Of a stretch of DNA of 56,249 nucleotides, positions 18,218 to 26,808 are shown one piece after another. The position numbers and the translations under genes are program-made. The first letter of the stretch is position 1. Each line of letters opens with the position of its first letter. Source of the DNA: Salipiger thiooxidans (lineage in GTDB: Bacteria; Pseudomonadota; Alphaproteobacteria; Rhodobacterales; Rhodobacteraceae); contig NZ_FNAV01000023.1 of the NCBI RefSeq assembly GCF_900102075.1, forward strand, positions 1 through 56,249, read 5' to 3'. The notes under the pieces were generated by a model. It had not been told where the DNA came from. It worked only from the letters and a program-made list of their open reading frames with translations, and made no database searches.

Positions 18218-18957
18218 CGCCGCCTCGCCAGCCAGAGCACGTCGCAGGCGAAGGACCATGCCAGCAGCGCCAGTGCCAGAAGCGCCGCGACCTCGGACCA
18301 GGGCGGCACGGCGACGGGTGCGAGCAGGCCCGCCAGCACCGCGATCTGCACCACGCAGACCAGCTTGCGCCGGAAGCGCTGCGGCAGGGGCGCATCGAGC
18401 CACGGCCAGAGCAGGCTTGCCGCCACGAAGAGGTAGCGCAGGCTGCCGAGCAGCAGCACCCAGCCCCCCGCCGCGCCGCTGCGCCAGGCCACCGCCGAGA
18501 GCAGCAGGGCGAAGACGCTGTCGACCTCCATGTCGAACCGCGCGCCCCAAGGCCCCGCCAGCCCGCTGCGGCGGGCGAGCGGGCCGTCGACCCCGTCGAG
18601 CGCCAGGGTGACGAGCGCAACGCAGAAGAAGCCCCAGCCCGACGCGCCCTCGGTCAGACCGGGCCGGGCCAGCGGCACCAGCATGAGCGCCGCCAGGGCC
18701 AGCCGGCCGAGGGTCAGCGCGTTTGCATAGCCGAGACGCGGAGCGGGCCAGAGGCGCAGCAGGAAATGGCCCGAAACCCCCGCCCCGAGGCCGAAGCCCA
18801 GCACCGGCAGCAGCATCGCCGCCCCGGCCAGCCACCACGACAGCCCGTAGAGCGCGAGCGCCAGGCCCATCGCCAGCAGTGCGAGGGACACGAAGGGCGT
18901 CCTTGCCCCGGCCAGGGCCGAAGCGCGCGGAAGGTGAGGGGGCGGCAGGTCCATCAC
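18214..18957 (-). CDS. CDP-alcohol phosphatidyltransferase family protein
   Basis: The 247-aa integral membrane enzyme has the family signature D-x2-DG-x2-AR-x8-G-x3-D-x3-D, seen as LDGVDGPLARRSGLAGPWG followed by ARFDMEVDS. These Asp residues bind the two metals and the CDP moiety. Six or so hydrophobic segments are present. Such enzymes attach an alcohol (inositol, glycerol phosphate, serine or choline-like) to CDP-diacylglycerol; the alcohol is not evident. It is the first gene of the leftward operon ending with the glycosyltransferase at 11186. Confidence 0.85.
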   Translation of the reverse strand: MMDLPPPHLPRASALAGARTPFVSLALLAMGLALALYGLSWWLAGAAMLLPVLGFGLGAGVSGHFLLRLWPAPRLGYANALTLGRLALAALMLVPLARPGLTEGASGWGFFCVALVTLALDGVDGPLARRSGLAGPWGARFDMEVDSVFALLLSAVAWRSGAAGGWVLLLGSLRYLFVAASLLWPWLDAPLPQRFRRKLVCVVQIAVLAGLLAPVAVPPWSEVAALLALALLAWSFACDVLWLARRR

Positions 18958-19056
18958 GAATGAAGGGCTGGCACGGCAGCAGCTGTCAAGCGCCCCGCTT
19001 TACGCAGAGACATCTACTCACTAGGCTGTGAGAATTCAGAACCGGGAGGTCGGCTC

Positions 19057-19611
19057 ATGGTAAGCGCGTCCGAGACTCAGTTTTCCCTTCGCTACTCCCG
19101 TGCGTCGCGGCTGTTGCACTGGCTGACCGTGCTGCTCGTGCTGACCACCATCCCCGCGGGGCTGGTCATGGTGCAGGAGGGGCTGCCGCGGGCGCTGCAG
19201 GATACGCTCTTTCTCTATCACAAGAACATCGGTCCGGTCATCCTGCTGCTGGTCGTCCTCCGGCTGGTGGTCCGGCTGATCGCTGCGCCGCCCCCGCTGC
19301 CCGCGAGCGTGTCGGCGCTGCAGGCGCTGGCGGCGAAGGTGGTTCACTGGCTGCTCTACATCGTTCTGGTGGCGCTGGTGATCTCCGGCATCGTGCGGGT
19401 GCAGGCCGGCGGCTTCCCGATGGAGGTCTGGGACCCGCTGCTCGGCGGCATGATCGCCAAGGACGAGGCGCTGGCCAAGTCCGCCAGCGGCTTCCACGAG
19501 CTGGCGAAGAGCGTGCTGATCGTGCTCATCGCCATGCATATCGGGGCTGCCGCGCTGCACGGGCTGGTGAAGCGCGACGGGGTGTTCAGCCGCATGTGGC
19601 CGCCTGCCTGA
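19057..19611 (+). CDS. Cytochrome b561-type membrane protein
   Basis: The 184-aa protein has four transmembrane helices and the cytochrome b561/b6 layout. RLLHWLTVLLVL and LYHKNIGPVILLLVVLRL carry His residues for haem, VHWLLYIVLVALVISG carries a third, and LIVLIAMHIGAAALHGL the last. It probably passes electrons between quinol and a periplasmic acceptor or superoxide. A GGGAGGT ribosome binding site precedes the ATG. It is divergent from the lipid operon and convergent with the BCCT gene. Confidence 0.85.
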   Translation: MVSASETQFSLRYSRASRLLHWLTVLLVLTTIPAGLVMVQEGLPRALQDTLFLYHKNIGPVILLLVVLRLVVRLIAAPPPLPASVSALQALAAKVVHWLLYIVLVALVISGIVRVQAGGFPMEVWDPLLGGMIAKDEALAKSASGFHELAKSVLIVLIAMHIGAAALHGLVKRDGVFSRMWPPA

Positions 19612-19677
19612 CGCATCAGCCGGCCTGACCGTCCAGCCAGCCTGCAGGTCCCCGATTGCGGAGCCCGCCAACGCAAG

Positions 19678-19699
19678 GGACCGGCGAAAACGCCGGTCC
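19678..19699. terminator. Hairpin between convergent genes
   Basis: GGACCGGCG, loop AAAA, CGCCGGTCC: a perfect 9-bp stem with a tetraloop between the cytochrome b561 and BCCT genes. No T-run follows on either strand, so it is only a possible terminator or mRNA 3' end. Confidence 0.45.
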
Positions 19700-19720
19700 G
19701 ATGTCTGGTTCCGAAAGGGG

Positions 19721-21370
19721 TCACTCCGCAGGATTGTACGCGGGCCTCGGCGGTGGCGTCGGTTCCGCGCCGTAGAGCTCTCCCGGCAGTTCCGACGGCA
19801 TGGCGTGATCCGCTTCCTCGTCGTCGCGGTAACGCTGGTTGTGGCGGTAGACCATCAGCGTGTCCCAGCGCAGCGCCTTGAAGAGCCCGATCAGGATGAA
19901 GAGGCAGACCACCGCGAAGGGGAAGCCGGCCACCACCGCCGCCGCCTGCAGCGCGTTGAGCCCGCCCGCCAGCAGCAGCACAGAGGCCACGGCGCCTTCG
20001 GTGATCGCCCAGAACACCCGCTGCACCTTCGGCGGATCGGTGTCGCCGCCCGCGGTCAGCATGTCGATCACGAAGGACCCGGAGTCCGAGGAGGTCACAA
20101 ACCACAGCACGATGAGGATCATCGCGAAGCCCGACATGAGCCCCGAGGCGGGGAAGTAGTCGAGCAGGGCGAACATCGCATCGCCGTAGTCGTTCCGGGT
20201 GGCCTCGACCAGCGTCGCGTCGCCTCCCAGCGAGATGTTGAGCGCGGTGCCGCCAAAGGCGCAGAACCAGAAGAACATGATCGAGGTCGGCAGCAGCATC
20301 ACCCCCAGCACGAACTCGCGGATGGTGCGGCCCTTGGAGATGCGCGCCACGAAGACGCCCACGAACGGCGACCAGGAAATCCACCACGCCCAGTAGAAGA
20401 TGGTCCAGGAATTCTGCCATGAGCCATCGGCCTGCCAGGCCTCCGTCCAGCTGGCCCAGCTGACGAAGCGGGCGACGTAGTCACCGTAGCTCTGCACGAA
20501 GAGATCGAAGATGAAGACCGTCGGGCCGACGATCAGTATGAAGATCAGGAAGACCAAGCTGAGCCCGATATTGAGGTTCGATAGCCGCTTGATGCCGCCG
20601 TCGAGGCCGGCCAGCACGGACATTGTCGCCGCCAGCGTGATCGCCGCGATGATCAGGATCTGGGTGACCACGCTGTCGCCGATGCCGAAGACCTCGCCCA
20701 GGCCCGCGTTGATCTGCATGGCACCAAGCCCCAGCGAGGTGACGATGCCGAACATCGTCCCGAAGACCGCGAGGATGTCGACCGCGCTGCCCCACGGGCC
20801 GAAGATCCTCTCTCCGAGAATCGGGTAAAGCGCCGAACGGATGGTCAGCGGCAGGCCCTTGCGGAAGTGAAAATAGGCCAGCGCCAGCGCGATCACCGCG
20901 TAGACCGCCCAGCCGTGGAAGCCCCAGTGCAGGAACGAGAGCACCATCGCCTGACGCGCGGCCTCCTGCGTTTCCGGATCGCCGATGGGCGGCGCGAAGT
21001 AGTGGTAGAGCGGCTCGGCCACGCCCCAGTAGATCAGGCCGATGCCGATGCCCGCCGAGAACAGCATCGACGTCCACGAGATCAGCCCGTAGGCGGGCTT
21101 ATCGGTCATCCGGCCGAGGCGGATGTCGGCGAAGGGGCCGAAAGCGAGGTAGATCGTGGCGACCACGAAGATGTTGACCTCGATGATCAGCGCCCAGCCG
21201 AGCGTGTCGGCGAACCAGTTCTGGATACCGGTGAAGACGCTGTTGGCCTGCTCGTTGAACGCCGCCCCGAAGATGATGAAACCGACGATGAGCAGCGCCG
21301 AGACCGCGAAGACGGCCTTGTGCACCCTCGGGAAGATGAACAGCCGTTCTTGCGGCATCTTGTCGTGCAT
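19721..21370 (-). CDS. BCCT family transporter (betaine/carnitine/choline type)
   Basis: The 549-aa inner-membrane protein has 12 predicted helices and BCCT signatures: LFSAGIGIGLIYWGVAEPLYHY near residue 100, WAWWISWSPFVGVFVARISKGR near residue 320 and ATFITTSSDSG-like VTSSDSGSFVIDMLT. The aromatic segment WAWWISWSPFVG forms the substrate box for quaternary ammonium compounds. It imports compatible solutes or choline/betaine-like nitrogen sources using Na+ or proton force. The gene stands alone; a C-terminal hydrophilic, Pro-rich tail is normal for the family. Confidence 0.93.
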   Translation of the reverse strand: MHDKMPQERLFIFPRVHKAVFAVSALLIVGFIIFGAAFNEQANSVFTGIQNWFADTLGWALIIEVNIFVVATIYLAFGPFADIRLGRMTDKPAYGLISWTSMLFSAGIGIGLIYWGVAEPLYHYFAPPIGDPETQEAARQAMVLSFLHWGFHGWAVYAVIALALAYFHFRKGLPLTIRSALYPILGERIFGPWGSAVDILAVFGTMFGIVTSLGLGAMQINAGLGEVFGIGDSVVTQILIIAAITLAATMSVLAGLDGGIKRLSNLNIGLSLVFLIFILIVGPTVFIFDLFVQSYGDYVARFVSWASWTEAWQADGSWQNSWTIFYWAWWISWSPFVGVFVARISKGRTIREFVLGVMLLPTSIMFFWFCAFGGTALNISLGGDATLVEATRNDYGDAMFALLDYFPASGLMSGFAMILIVLWFVTSSDSGSFVIDMLTAGGDTDPPKVQRVFWAITEGAVASVLLLAGGLNALQAAAVVAGFPFAVVCLFILIGLFKALRWDTLMVYRHNQRYRDDEEADHAMPSELPGELYGAEPTPPPRPAYNPAE

Positions 21371-21978
21371 CTGGCTCTCCTGAGTGGACTGGTTGGCGGA
21401 TTGGTTTCGGAGGGACCTAGCTCACGAAACCGGTTTGTCAGCCCTTGGCGGCGTTGTGGGACCTGTATCAGGGGCCGGGCTGGCGTGTCTCAGGAGGCGC
21501 CCGGGGGCTGATGGGAACCCCCGGCAAGCCGCCCTCCCCCCTTGGTGAGGCGATGACTGTCACGCCGCCTCAAGGCGCCCGAGAGCCAAAGTCGCCACCC
21601 CACTCTGACCGAGGTTCACAGCAGTCCCACCGAATGATCTTGAGCGATATGTGTCGGGCTCGCTCGGCAAGATGCAGGTGGTCGCAGCCATGACCCTGCC
21701 CCAGCAACCCGGTCTTGGAAACGACGCGGTATGGCTCTGGGAACAAAGCGGCTTTCCCGTGGTCGGGGCCCAGCGGGTTCAGGCGCGCGGGCCATGCTGC
21801 TGCCGCGGCTGAAGAGCAGGACGAGGGCTTTTCTCGCCGCCACCGTGGTGGCGTGATCCCCATCGAAAACGGGGCGCCGGCGGGCGCGAACAGGTCTCTC
21901 ACGTCGGTGCCGGGACCCCGGCCAAGGGAACGCAATGCGCGATTGTCGCGTTGGGGGCCCAAACGAAAGGCGTCTGTC
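21371..21978. other. 600-bp intergenic region, no gene supported
   Basis: This region separates the divergent BCCT and Gly/Asn-rich protein genes. One frame is open in phase with the downstream gene but its composition does not look like protein and the signal peptide starts only at 21979. Short inverted repeats are present (for example GGTTTC and GAAACC around 21398-21432) but no recognised riboswitch, tRNA or terminator. A long 5' leader for one of the genes is possible. Confidence 0.5.
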
Positions 21979-23118
21979 ATGAACAAGCTCATTATCGGCG
22001 GCGCCGTGGCGCTCGCACTTTCTTCGACCCATCTGTCCGCAGCTCCGGTCCACGCATTCGGAGACCTTTCCGGCATCGGCCCGGCCTCCACCGAGCAGAT
22101 CTGGCTCGCCAAGGGCAACGGCAACAACGGCAAGGGCAATGGCAACGGGGGCGGCAACAAGAAGCTGTCCAAGCAGGGCCAAGGCAACGGCGGAAAAGGG
22201 AACGGCAACACCCAGACCGGCAAGGGCAATGGCAAGGCGAAGGCGGACAAGGGTCCCGATCATGCCAGCAACGGGAACGGCAACGGCAATCCCGGCAAGG
22301 GCAACGGGAAAGCAAATGCCGGCAACGGCGGCGGCAAACCCGAGCATGCAGGCGGGCCAAAGTCCAAGGCGGACGGCAACGGTCCCGAGCACGTCTCGAA
22401 GGGCAATGGCAACCGCGGCAAGGACCGCAAGGCCTTCACCAAGGACGAACGCGAGACCGTGGTGAGCCGACTTGTCTCGACCCCGGCGCCCGCGGGGCGC
22501 GATATGGCGCGGGTGCTTGGCGCAACGGCCCTCGCCCTCGCGACGCCGCAGCTGGTGGTCGGCGACGTGCCCGAAGATGAGCTGATTACATATCGCAACT
22601 GCCCGCCGGGCCTTGCCAAGAAGGATCCGCCCTGCGTACCGCCGGGTCTCGCCCGCGACGGCATGAGCTACGACGACTGGGCGTCCTACGATCGCGACGA
22701 TTATGACGAGCTGTGGCGCGAGCGTCGTGGCGAATGGCTCGGCTCGGATTTCGACGTCGATCCCGACCCGGACTACCTGCTGCTGCAATCGGACGAGATC
22801 GCGCGGCTCTTCGACCTCGATCCGGCGCCGCGTGGTCAGCGCTACGGGCTGATCGACGGCATGCCGGTGCTGCTCGATGACGACGACTACCGCTCGCTGC
22901 TTCTGGTCAACCTCATGGCGCGGGTGGCGGATCTGTCGGACAGCGTTCCGATTGCCCCGACGGCGGCGCTTACGCAGGACGAGCTGAGGAACCTCTATCG
23001 CCTGCCACGGCTGCAGGACGGCGACAATTACGCCGTGCTGAACGGGCAGATCGTGCAGCTCGACGACTCGGAATACGAGCTGCTGCAGATGCTCCGCATC
23101 GCGCGGGCGGTGCTGTAG
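21979..23118 (+). CDS. Secreted Gly/Asn/Lys-repeat protein, function unknown
   Basis: The 379-aa product begins with a signal peptide (MNKLIIGGAVALALSSTHLS, APVHA). Residues about 45-150 are a low-complexity tract of GNG, GKG and GNGK repeats, strongly basic and flexible. The C-terminal 200 residues are acidic and structured-looking: a CPPGLAKKDPPCVPPGLA motif with two Cys near residue 215, then many Asp/Glu/Tyr. CPPGLAKK-type motifs occur in small RcnB-like or periplasmic proteins of alphaproteobacteria. The basic repeat against an acidic domain suggests binding to a polyanion, a metal or the cell surface. A strong terminator follows. Confidence 0.7.
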   Translation: MNKLIIGGAVALALSSTHLSAAPVHAFGDLSGIGPASTEQIWLAKGNGNNGKGNGNGGGNKKLSKQGQGNGGKGNGNTQTGKGNGKAKADKGPDHASNGNGNGNPGKGNGKANAGNGGGKPEHAGGPKSKADGNGPEHVSKGNGNRGKDRKAFTKDERETVVSRLVSTPAPAGRDMARVLGATALALATPQLVVGDVPEDELITYRNCPPGLAKKDPPCVPPGLARDGMSYDDWASYDRDDYDELWRERRGEWLGSDFDVDPDPDYLLLQSDEIARLFDLDPAPRGQRYGLIDGMPVLLDDDDYRSLLLVNLMARVADLSDSVPIAPTAALTQDELRNLYRLPRLQDGDNYAVLNGQIVQLDDSEYELLQMLRIARAVL

Positions 23119-23148
23119 GCCCCCCGAACGCACTGGACCTGGGCAAAA

Positions 23149-23180
23149 GCGAAAGCTCCGGCCAATGCCGGAGCTTTCGC
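23149..23180. terminator. Strong hairpin terminator between convergent genes
   Basis: GCGAAAGCTCCGGC, loop CAAT, GCCGGAGCTTTCGC: a perfect 14-bp stem between the Gly/Asn-rich gene and the response-regulator gene. On the minus strand AAAA... precedes and TTTTGCCC follows, so it can end transcription of the FDH operon as well as of the plus-strand gene. Confidence 0.8.
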
Positions 23181-23245
23181 GTAGTCTGGACCCCGGTACC
23201 CCCGCCGAACCCGTGCCTGGAAGACACGCGCATCGGACACGGACG

Positions 23246-24586
23246 TCAGTCCGTCGACCAGAGCGCCAGCTTGCGGTCGATGGTCTTGCGCGAGACGCCG
23301 AGTCGGCGGGCGGCCTCGGCGCGGTTGCCCTTGCACTCGTCCAGCATGTGCATGATGTGGCGCTGCACCACGAAATCGAGGCTCTCGATCGCCTGCGCGC
23401 CGGTCACCGTGCCCGTGCCCGCGAATTCCTCGGGGAACTCGCCTAGGATGACCGAGCGCTCGATCATGTTCTTCAGCTCGCGCACGTTGCCCGGCCAGTC
23501 GTAGCTGCGCAACTTGAGCAGCGTCACCTCGTTGAGTTCGAGCCCCGGCAGGCACAGCGAGGCCTGGAACTGCGACAGGAACAGCGCCGCGAGCTCGACC
23601 GTGTCCTCGGCCCGGTCCTTGAGCGCGGGCATCTCGATCTGCATGACGTTGATGCGGTGATAGAGGTCGGCGCGGAACTTGCCCTCGGCCACCGCCTTCG
23701 GCAGGTCGGCATTGGTCGCGAAGAGGAAGCGCAGGTCGAGCGGGATCTCGCGCTCGGCGCCCTCGGGGCGCAGTCGCTGGTCCTCGAGCACCCGCAGGAG
23801 CGCCGATTGCAGCGTCTCGGGCATCTGCACCACCTCGTCGAGGAAGAGCGTGCCGCCGTCGGCAAGCAACAGCAGGCCCGGGGTCAGCCGCTCGCGGCCC
23901 TCGACGGTGCCGAAAAGCTCGGGGACGATGCGGTCGGGTGCGATGGCAGCGCAGTTGACCGCCACGAATGGCTTGTCGCGGCGCGCCGAGAGCCGGTGCA
24001 GGTGGCGCGCGGCCAGCTCCTTGCCGGTGCCGCTGGCGCCGGTCAGCAGCACTGGGGTCGGCAGCGGCGCGAGCTTCTCGAGCATGGCGCGCACCGCCAG
24101 CATCGCCGGCGACTTGCCGAGGAGCTTGCCCGCCATGCTGCCGCCCGCGTGCAGCTCGTGGCGCAAGAGCGTGTTGTCGCGGCGCAGGAAGCGGCGGTCG
24201 AGCGCGCGCGCCACGGCCCCGAGGATCTGGTTGGCGCGGAACGGCTTCAGGACGAAATCGCTCACCCCGATCCGCAGCGCCGCGATGGCGGTGTCGAGAT
24301 CGGCGTAGGCGGTGATCAGGATGGTCTCGGCGAACAGCCCCTTGCGGTACTGCTCCTCGAGCCAGTCGAGACCGGTGCGGCCCGGCATGATGTTGTCGAC
24401 GATGACGAGGTCGTAATGGCCGTCGTCGAGTTTCTTCGACGCCTCGCCGGGCGAGCCCGCCTGCTCGACGCGCTTGACCCGCGACCCGAGGATCTTGGTG
24501 AGGAAGTTGCGCATCCCCGGCTCGTCGTCCACGACGAGGATCGAGGCCCCGCGCAGCTTGCCGCCGTAGTCATCCTTGTCGGTCAT
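23246..24586 (-). CDS. NtrC-type response regulator lacking the GAFTGA loop
   Basis: The 446-aa protein has a receiver domain (residues 14-130; phospho-acceptor Asp64 in VIVDNIMPG), an AAA+ domain and a Fis-type helix-turn-helix (RAEAARRLGVSRKTIDRKL at the end). Walker A is GASGTGKE (183-190) and Walker B TLFLDEV (246-252). Between ELFG (223-226) and LADGGTLFL the usual GAFTGA sigma-54 contact loop is replaced by TVEGRERLTPG, so it may not work with sigma-54, as in Rhodobacter capsulatus NtrC. It is the last gene of the FDH operon; the likely partner is the histidine kinase at 43273. Confidence 0.88.
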   Translation of the reverse strand: MTDKDDYGGKLRGASILVVDDEPGMRNFLTKILGSRVKRVEQAGSPGEASKKLDDGHYDLVIVDNIMPGRTGLDWLEEQYRKGLFAETILITAYADLDTAIAALRIGVSDFVLKPFRANQILGAVARALDRRFLRRDNTLLRHELHAGGSMAGKLLGKSPAMLAVRAMLEKLAPLPTPVLLTGASGTGKELAARHLHRLSARRDKPFVAVNCAAIAPDRIVPELFGTVEGRERLTPGLLLLADGGTLFLDEVVQMPETLQSALLRVLEDQRLRPEGAEREIPLDLRFLFATNADLPKAVAEGKFRADLYHRINVMQIEMPALKDRAEDTVELAALFLSQFQASLCLPGLELNEVTLLKLRSYDWPGNVRELKNMIERSVILGEFPEEFAGTGTVTGAQAIESLDFVVQRHIMHMLDECKGNRAEAARRLGVSRKTIDRKLALWSTD

Positions 24587-24607
24587 GCCGTCACCGGCCC
24601 CTTCCGG

Positions 24608-24733
24608 TCAGTCCAGCCGGACGTTCGGGCTCGAGAACACGTCCTGAGACGAGAAGTCGAGCATGTGGAGCCCGTAATAGGCCCCCACGCCGATGATGAT
24701 GATTGCGGCAAAGCCGCTGAGCATGGCTTTCAT
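24608..24733 (-). CDS. 41-aa single-span membrane peptide in the FDH operon
   Basis: The start MKAMLSGF is preceded by GAAAGGG. A hydrophobic helix (AAIIIIGVGAYYGLHML) is followed by a short polar tail (DFSSQDVFSSPNVRLD). It lies between the cytochrome b subunit gene and the response regulator, with 72 and 21 bases on either side and the same orientation. It is probably a small accessory or structural peptide of the membrane-bound formate dehydrogenase complex. The coding potential rests on the clean membrane topology and context. Confidence 0.65.
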   Translation of the reverse strand: MKAMLSGFAAIIIIGVGAYYGLHMLDFSSQDVFSSPNVRLD

Positions 24734-24805
24734 CAGTAGCACCCTTTCGAGGGGAGATAGGTATCGGGAGGCGAAGCGGAAGGGCCCCGAGGGGCCCTCG
24801 CCGCC

Positions 24806-26026
24806 CTATTCGGCCGGGGTGCGGATCTTGCCCGGCTTTTCCTCCTCGAGGTGTTCGAGCCAGAGCGAGTGGTGCTGGTGCGCCCAGTTGCGGTCGACCA
24901 GCCCCGAGCCCATGGCGTCATAGGCGCCTTCCATGCCCAGCGTGCCGATGTAGATGTGGCCGAGGATCACGGCCATCATCAGGAAGGCCACGATGGCGTG
25001 CCAGAGCTGCGCGAACTGCATCTCTTCCTGCGGCGCAAGTGTCACCGGCAGAGGATCGAAGCCGAACCAGCCCGGGACGCCGATGTTGTTGATGACCTCG
25101 AAGGTGTGCGCGAAGAGCGGCATCTGGAAGGGGAAGAGCAGCGACAGGCCCGAGACCGACACCGAGGCGCCGAGCACGATCACCGACCAGAAGATGATCT
25201 TCTGACCCGCGTTGAACTTCTTGGCGGGCGGGTGCTTGTCGCCGATGATGCCACCGGCCTGCGCGAACCAGGTGATGTCGGTGCGGTCCGGGATGTTGTG
25301 CCAGATCCACATCACGAAGACGATGATCAGCGCGATCATGAAGGCCCAGCTGACGTTGTCGTGGATGAACTTCGAACCGGTGAGCAGCACCGAGTTGACC
25401 TCGTGCCCGAAAGCCGGGATCAGGTACTTGCGGCCGAAGAGGCTGAAGAGCCCGGTGAAGCCCAGCAGCAGGAACGAGCCGGCAAGCACCCAGTGCGCCA
25501 TGCGCTCGATGAACTTGAAGCGCAGCACCAGCGTGCCGTCCTTGCCGCCGTCGATGCGGATGCGGCCGCGGATCAGGAAGAACACCGCGAGCACCGCGAT
25601 GGTGCCGAGCAGCAGCCAGCCGCCGTAGGTGCGCAGCTCGTTCTTGCGCAGGTTTTCCCACCACATGCCGCCGGTCTGCACCAGCACGTCGCCGTTGGGG
25701 TTGAGCGTGGTGTTGCGGATGTCGGCGTCGTTGAAGCGGATCTGGCGCCAGATGTCGGCATCCGAGGCGCCGCCGAGCGGACCCATGCCGGGCGCGTTCA
25801 GCGCGTCGCCGCCAAGATCCTCGCTGCGGATCGGGTTGGCGGGCTCTTCACCGCGCTGGCGGGCAAGGATGTCCTCGAGCGTCTGGCGCCCGGTGGCGGT
25901 GGCGGACCCGTCGTCGACGCTGGTGCCCGCGATGGGGTCGGGCGCGGTCGGGTCGGTCTGCGCGGCCGCCGGGAAGGGCAGCGCCAGCAGGGTCAGGGTG
26001 AGTAGTGCCATCAGATGGCGGAGCAT
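24806..26026 (-). CDS. fdhC: Formate dehydrogenase gamma subunit, cytochrome b556
   Basis: This 406-aa membrane anchor takes electrons from the FeS subunit to quinone. The start at 26026 gives a signal peptide (MLRHLMALLTLTLLALPFPAAAQ). About 130 periplasmic residues precede four transmembrane helices. Haem-ligand His candidates lie in FIERMAHWVLAGSFLLLGFTGL, KFIHDNVSWAF and MQFAQLWHAIVAFLMMAVILGHIY. The extended N-terminus is usual for the NAD-independent FDH-O/FDH-3 type of proteobacteria. It follows the beta subunit gene by 176 bases. Confidence 0.92.
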   Translation of the reverse strand: MLRHLMALLTLTLLALPFPAAAQTDPTAPDPIAGTSVDDGSATATGRQTLEDILARQRGEEPANPIRSEDLGGDALNAPGMGPLGGASDADIWRQIRFNDADIRNTTLNPNGDVLVQTGGMWWENLRKNELRTYGGWLLLGTIAVLAVFFLIRGRIRIDGGKDGTLVLRFKFIERMAHWVLAGSFLLLGFTGLFSLFGRKYLIPAFGHEVNSVLLTGSKFIHDNVSWAFMIALIIVFVMWIWHNIPDRTDITWFAQAGGIIGDKHPPAKKFNAGQKIIFWSVIVLGASVSVSGLSLLFPFQMPLFAHTFEVINNIGVPGWFGFDPLPVTLAPQEEMQFAQLWHAIVAFLMMAVILGHIYIGTLGMEGAYDAMGSGLVDRNWAHQHHSLWLEHLEEEKPGKIRTPAE

Positions 26027-26202
26027 GGGGGGTCTCCCTGGCATGTCGGTCAGGGCCGCGCGGTCCCGGTCCGGCAGAACGCGGTGCGGCAGGTCTCTCG
26101 GGGGCGGAATACTCCCGCCATTGTCAGTCACGTCACGCGGCGGGGACCGCGCGGGAAGCAAGGCGACCGGGCGGGAGATCCCGCCCGGTCCGATCCGTCA
26201 GA

Positions 26203-26796
26203 TCAGGGTGCCTTCTTCTCGTAGGCGGTGCCCCAGCCCCAGGCGCCCGAGCCGAAGCCGCGGGCCACCACGCGCTCGCGGTAGATCGACGACACCATGT
26301 CGCCGTCCCCCGCCAGCAGGGCCTTGGTCGAGCACATCTCGGCGCAGATCGGCAGCTTGCCTTCCGCGATCCGGTTCCGCCCGTACTTGCGGAACTCGGC
26401 TTCCGAGCCGTTCTCTTCGGGGCCGCCGTTGCAGAAGGTACACTTGTCCATCTTGCCGCGGCTGCCGAAATTGCCCGCCTGCGGGTACTGCGGCGCGCCG
26501 AAGGGGCAGGCGTAGAAGCAGTAACCGCAGCCGATGCACAGGTCCTTGGAGTGCAGGACCACGCCTTCGTCGGTCTGGTAGAAGCAGTCCACCGGGCAGA
26601 CCGCCATGCAGGGTGCATCCGAGCAGTGCATGCAGGCGACCGAGATCGATCGTTCGCCGGGCTTGCCGTCCTCGATGGTCACCACGCGGCGGCGGTTGAT
26701 GCCCCACGGAACCTCGTGCTCGTTCTTGCAGGCGGTGACGCAGGCGTTGCACTCGATGCAGCGTTCCGCGTCGCAGAGAAATTTAGCGCGTGCCAT
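26203..26796 (-). CDS. fdhB: Formate dehydrogenase beta subunit, 4Fe-4S
   Basis: The 197-aa electron-transfer subunit has four ferredoxin-type cysteine groups: CIECNACVTACKNEH, CMHCSDAPCMAVCP, CIGCGYCFYACPFG and the CTFC...ICAEMCS set, enough for four 4Fe-4S clusters. It links FdhA to cytochrome b. There is no signal peptide, so it is probably exported with FdhA through the Tat pathway by hitchhiking. It lies 12 bases downstream of fdhA. Confidence 0.95.
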   Translation of the reverse strand: MARAKFLCDAERCIECNACVTACKNEHEVPWGINRRRVVTIEDGKPGERSISVACMHCSDAPCMAVCPVDCFYQTDEGVVLHSKDLCIGCGYCFYACPFGAPQYPQAGNFGSRGKMDKCTFCNGGPEENGSEAEFRKYGRNRIAEGKLPICAEMCSTKALLAGDGDMVSSIYRERVVARGFGSGAWGWGTAYEKKAP

Positions 26797-26808
26797 GTGT
26801 ATCTCTCC

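Noticed and set aside
21715..21978. N-terminal extension of the Gly/Asn-rich protein
   Set aside because: The frame is open but not protein-like, and the signal peptide with ribosome binding site begins at 21979.
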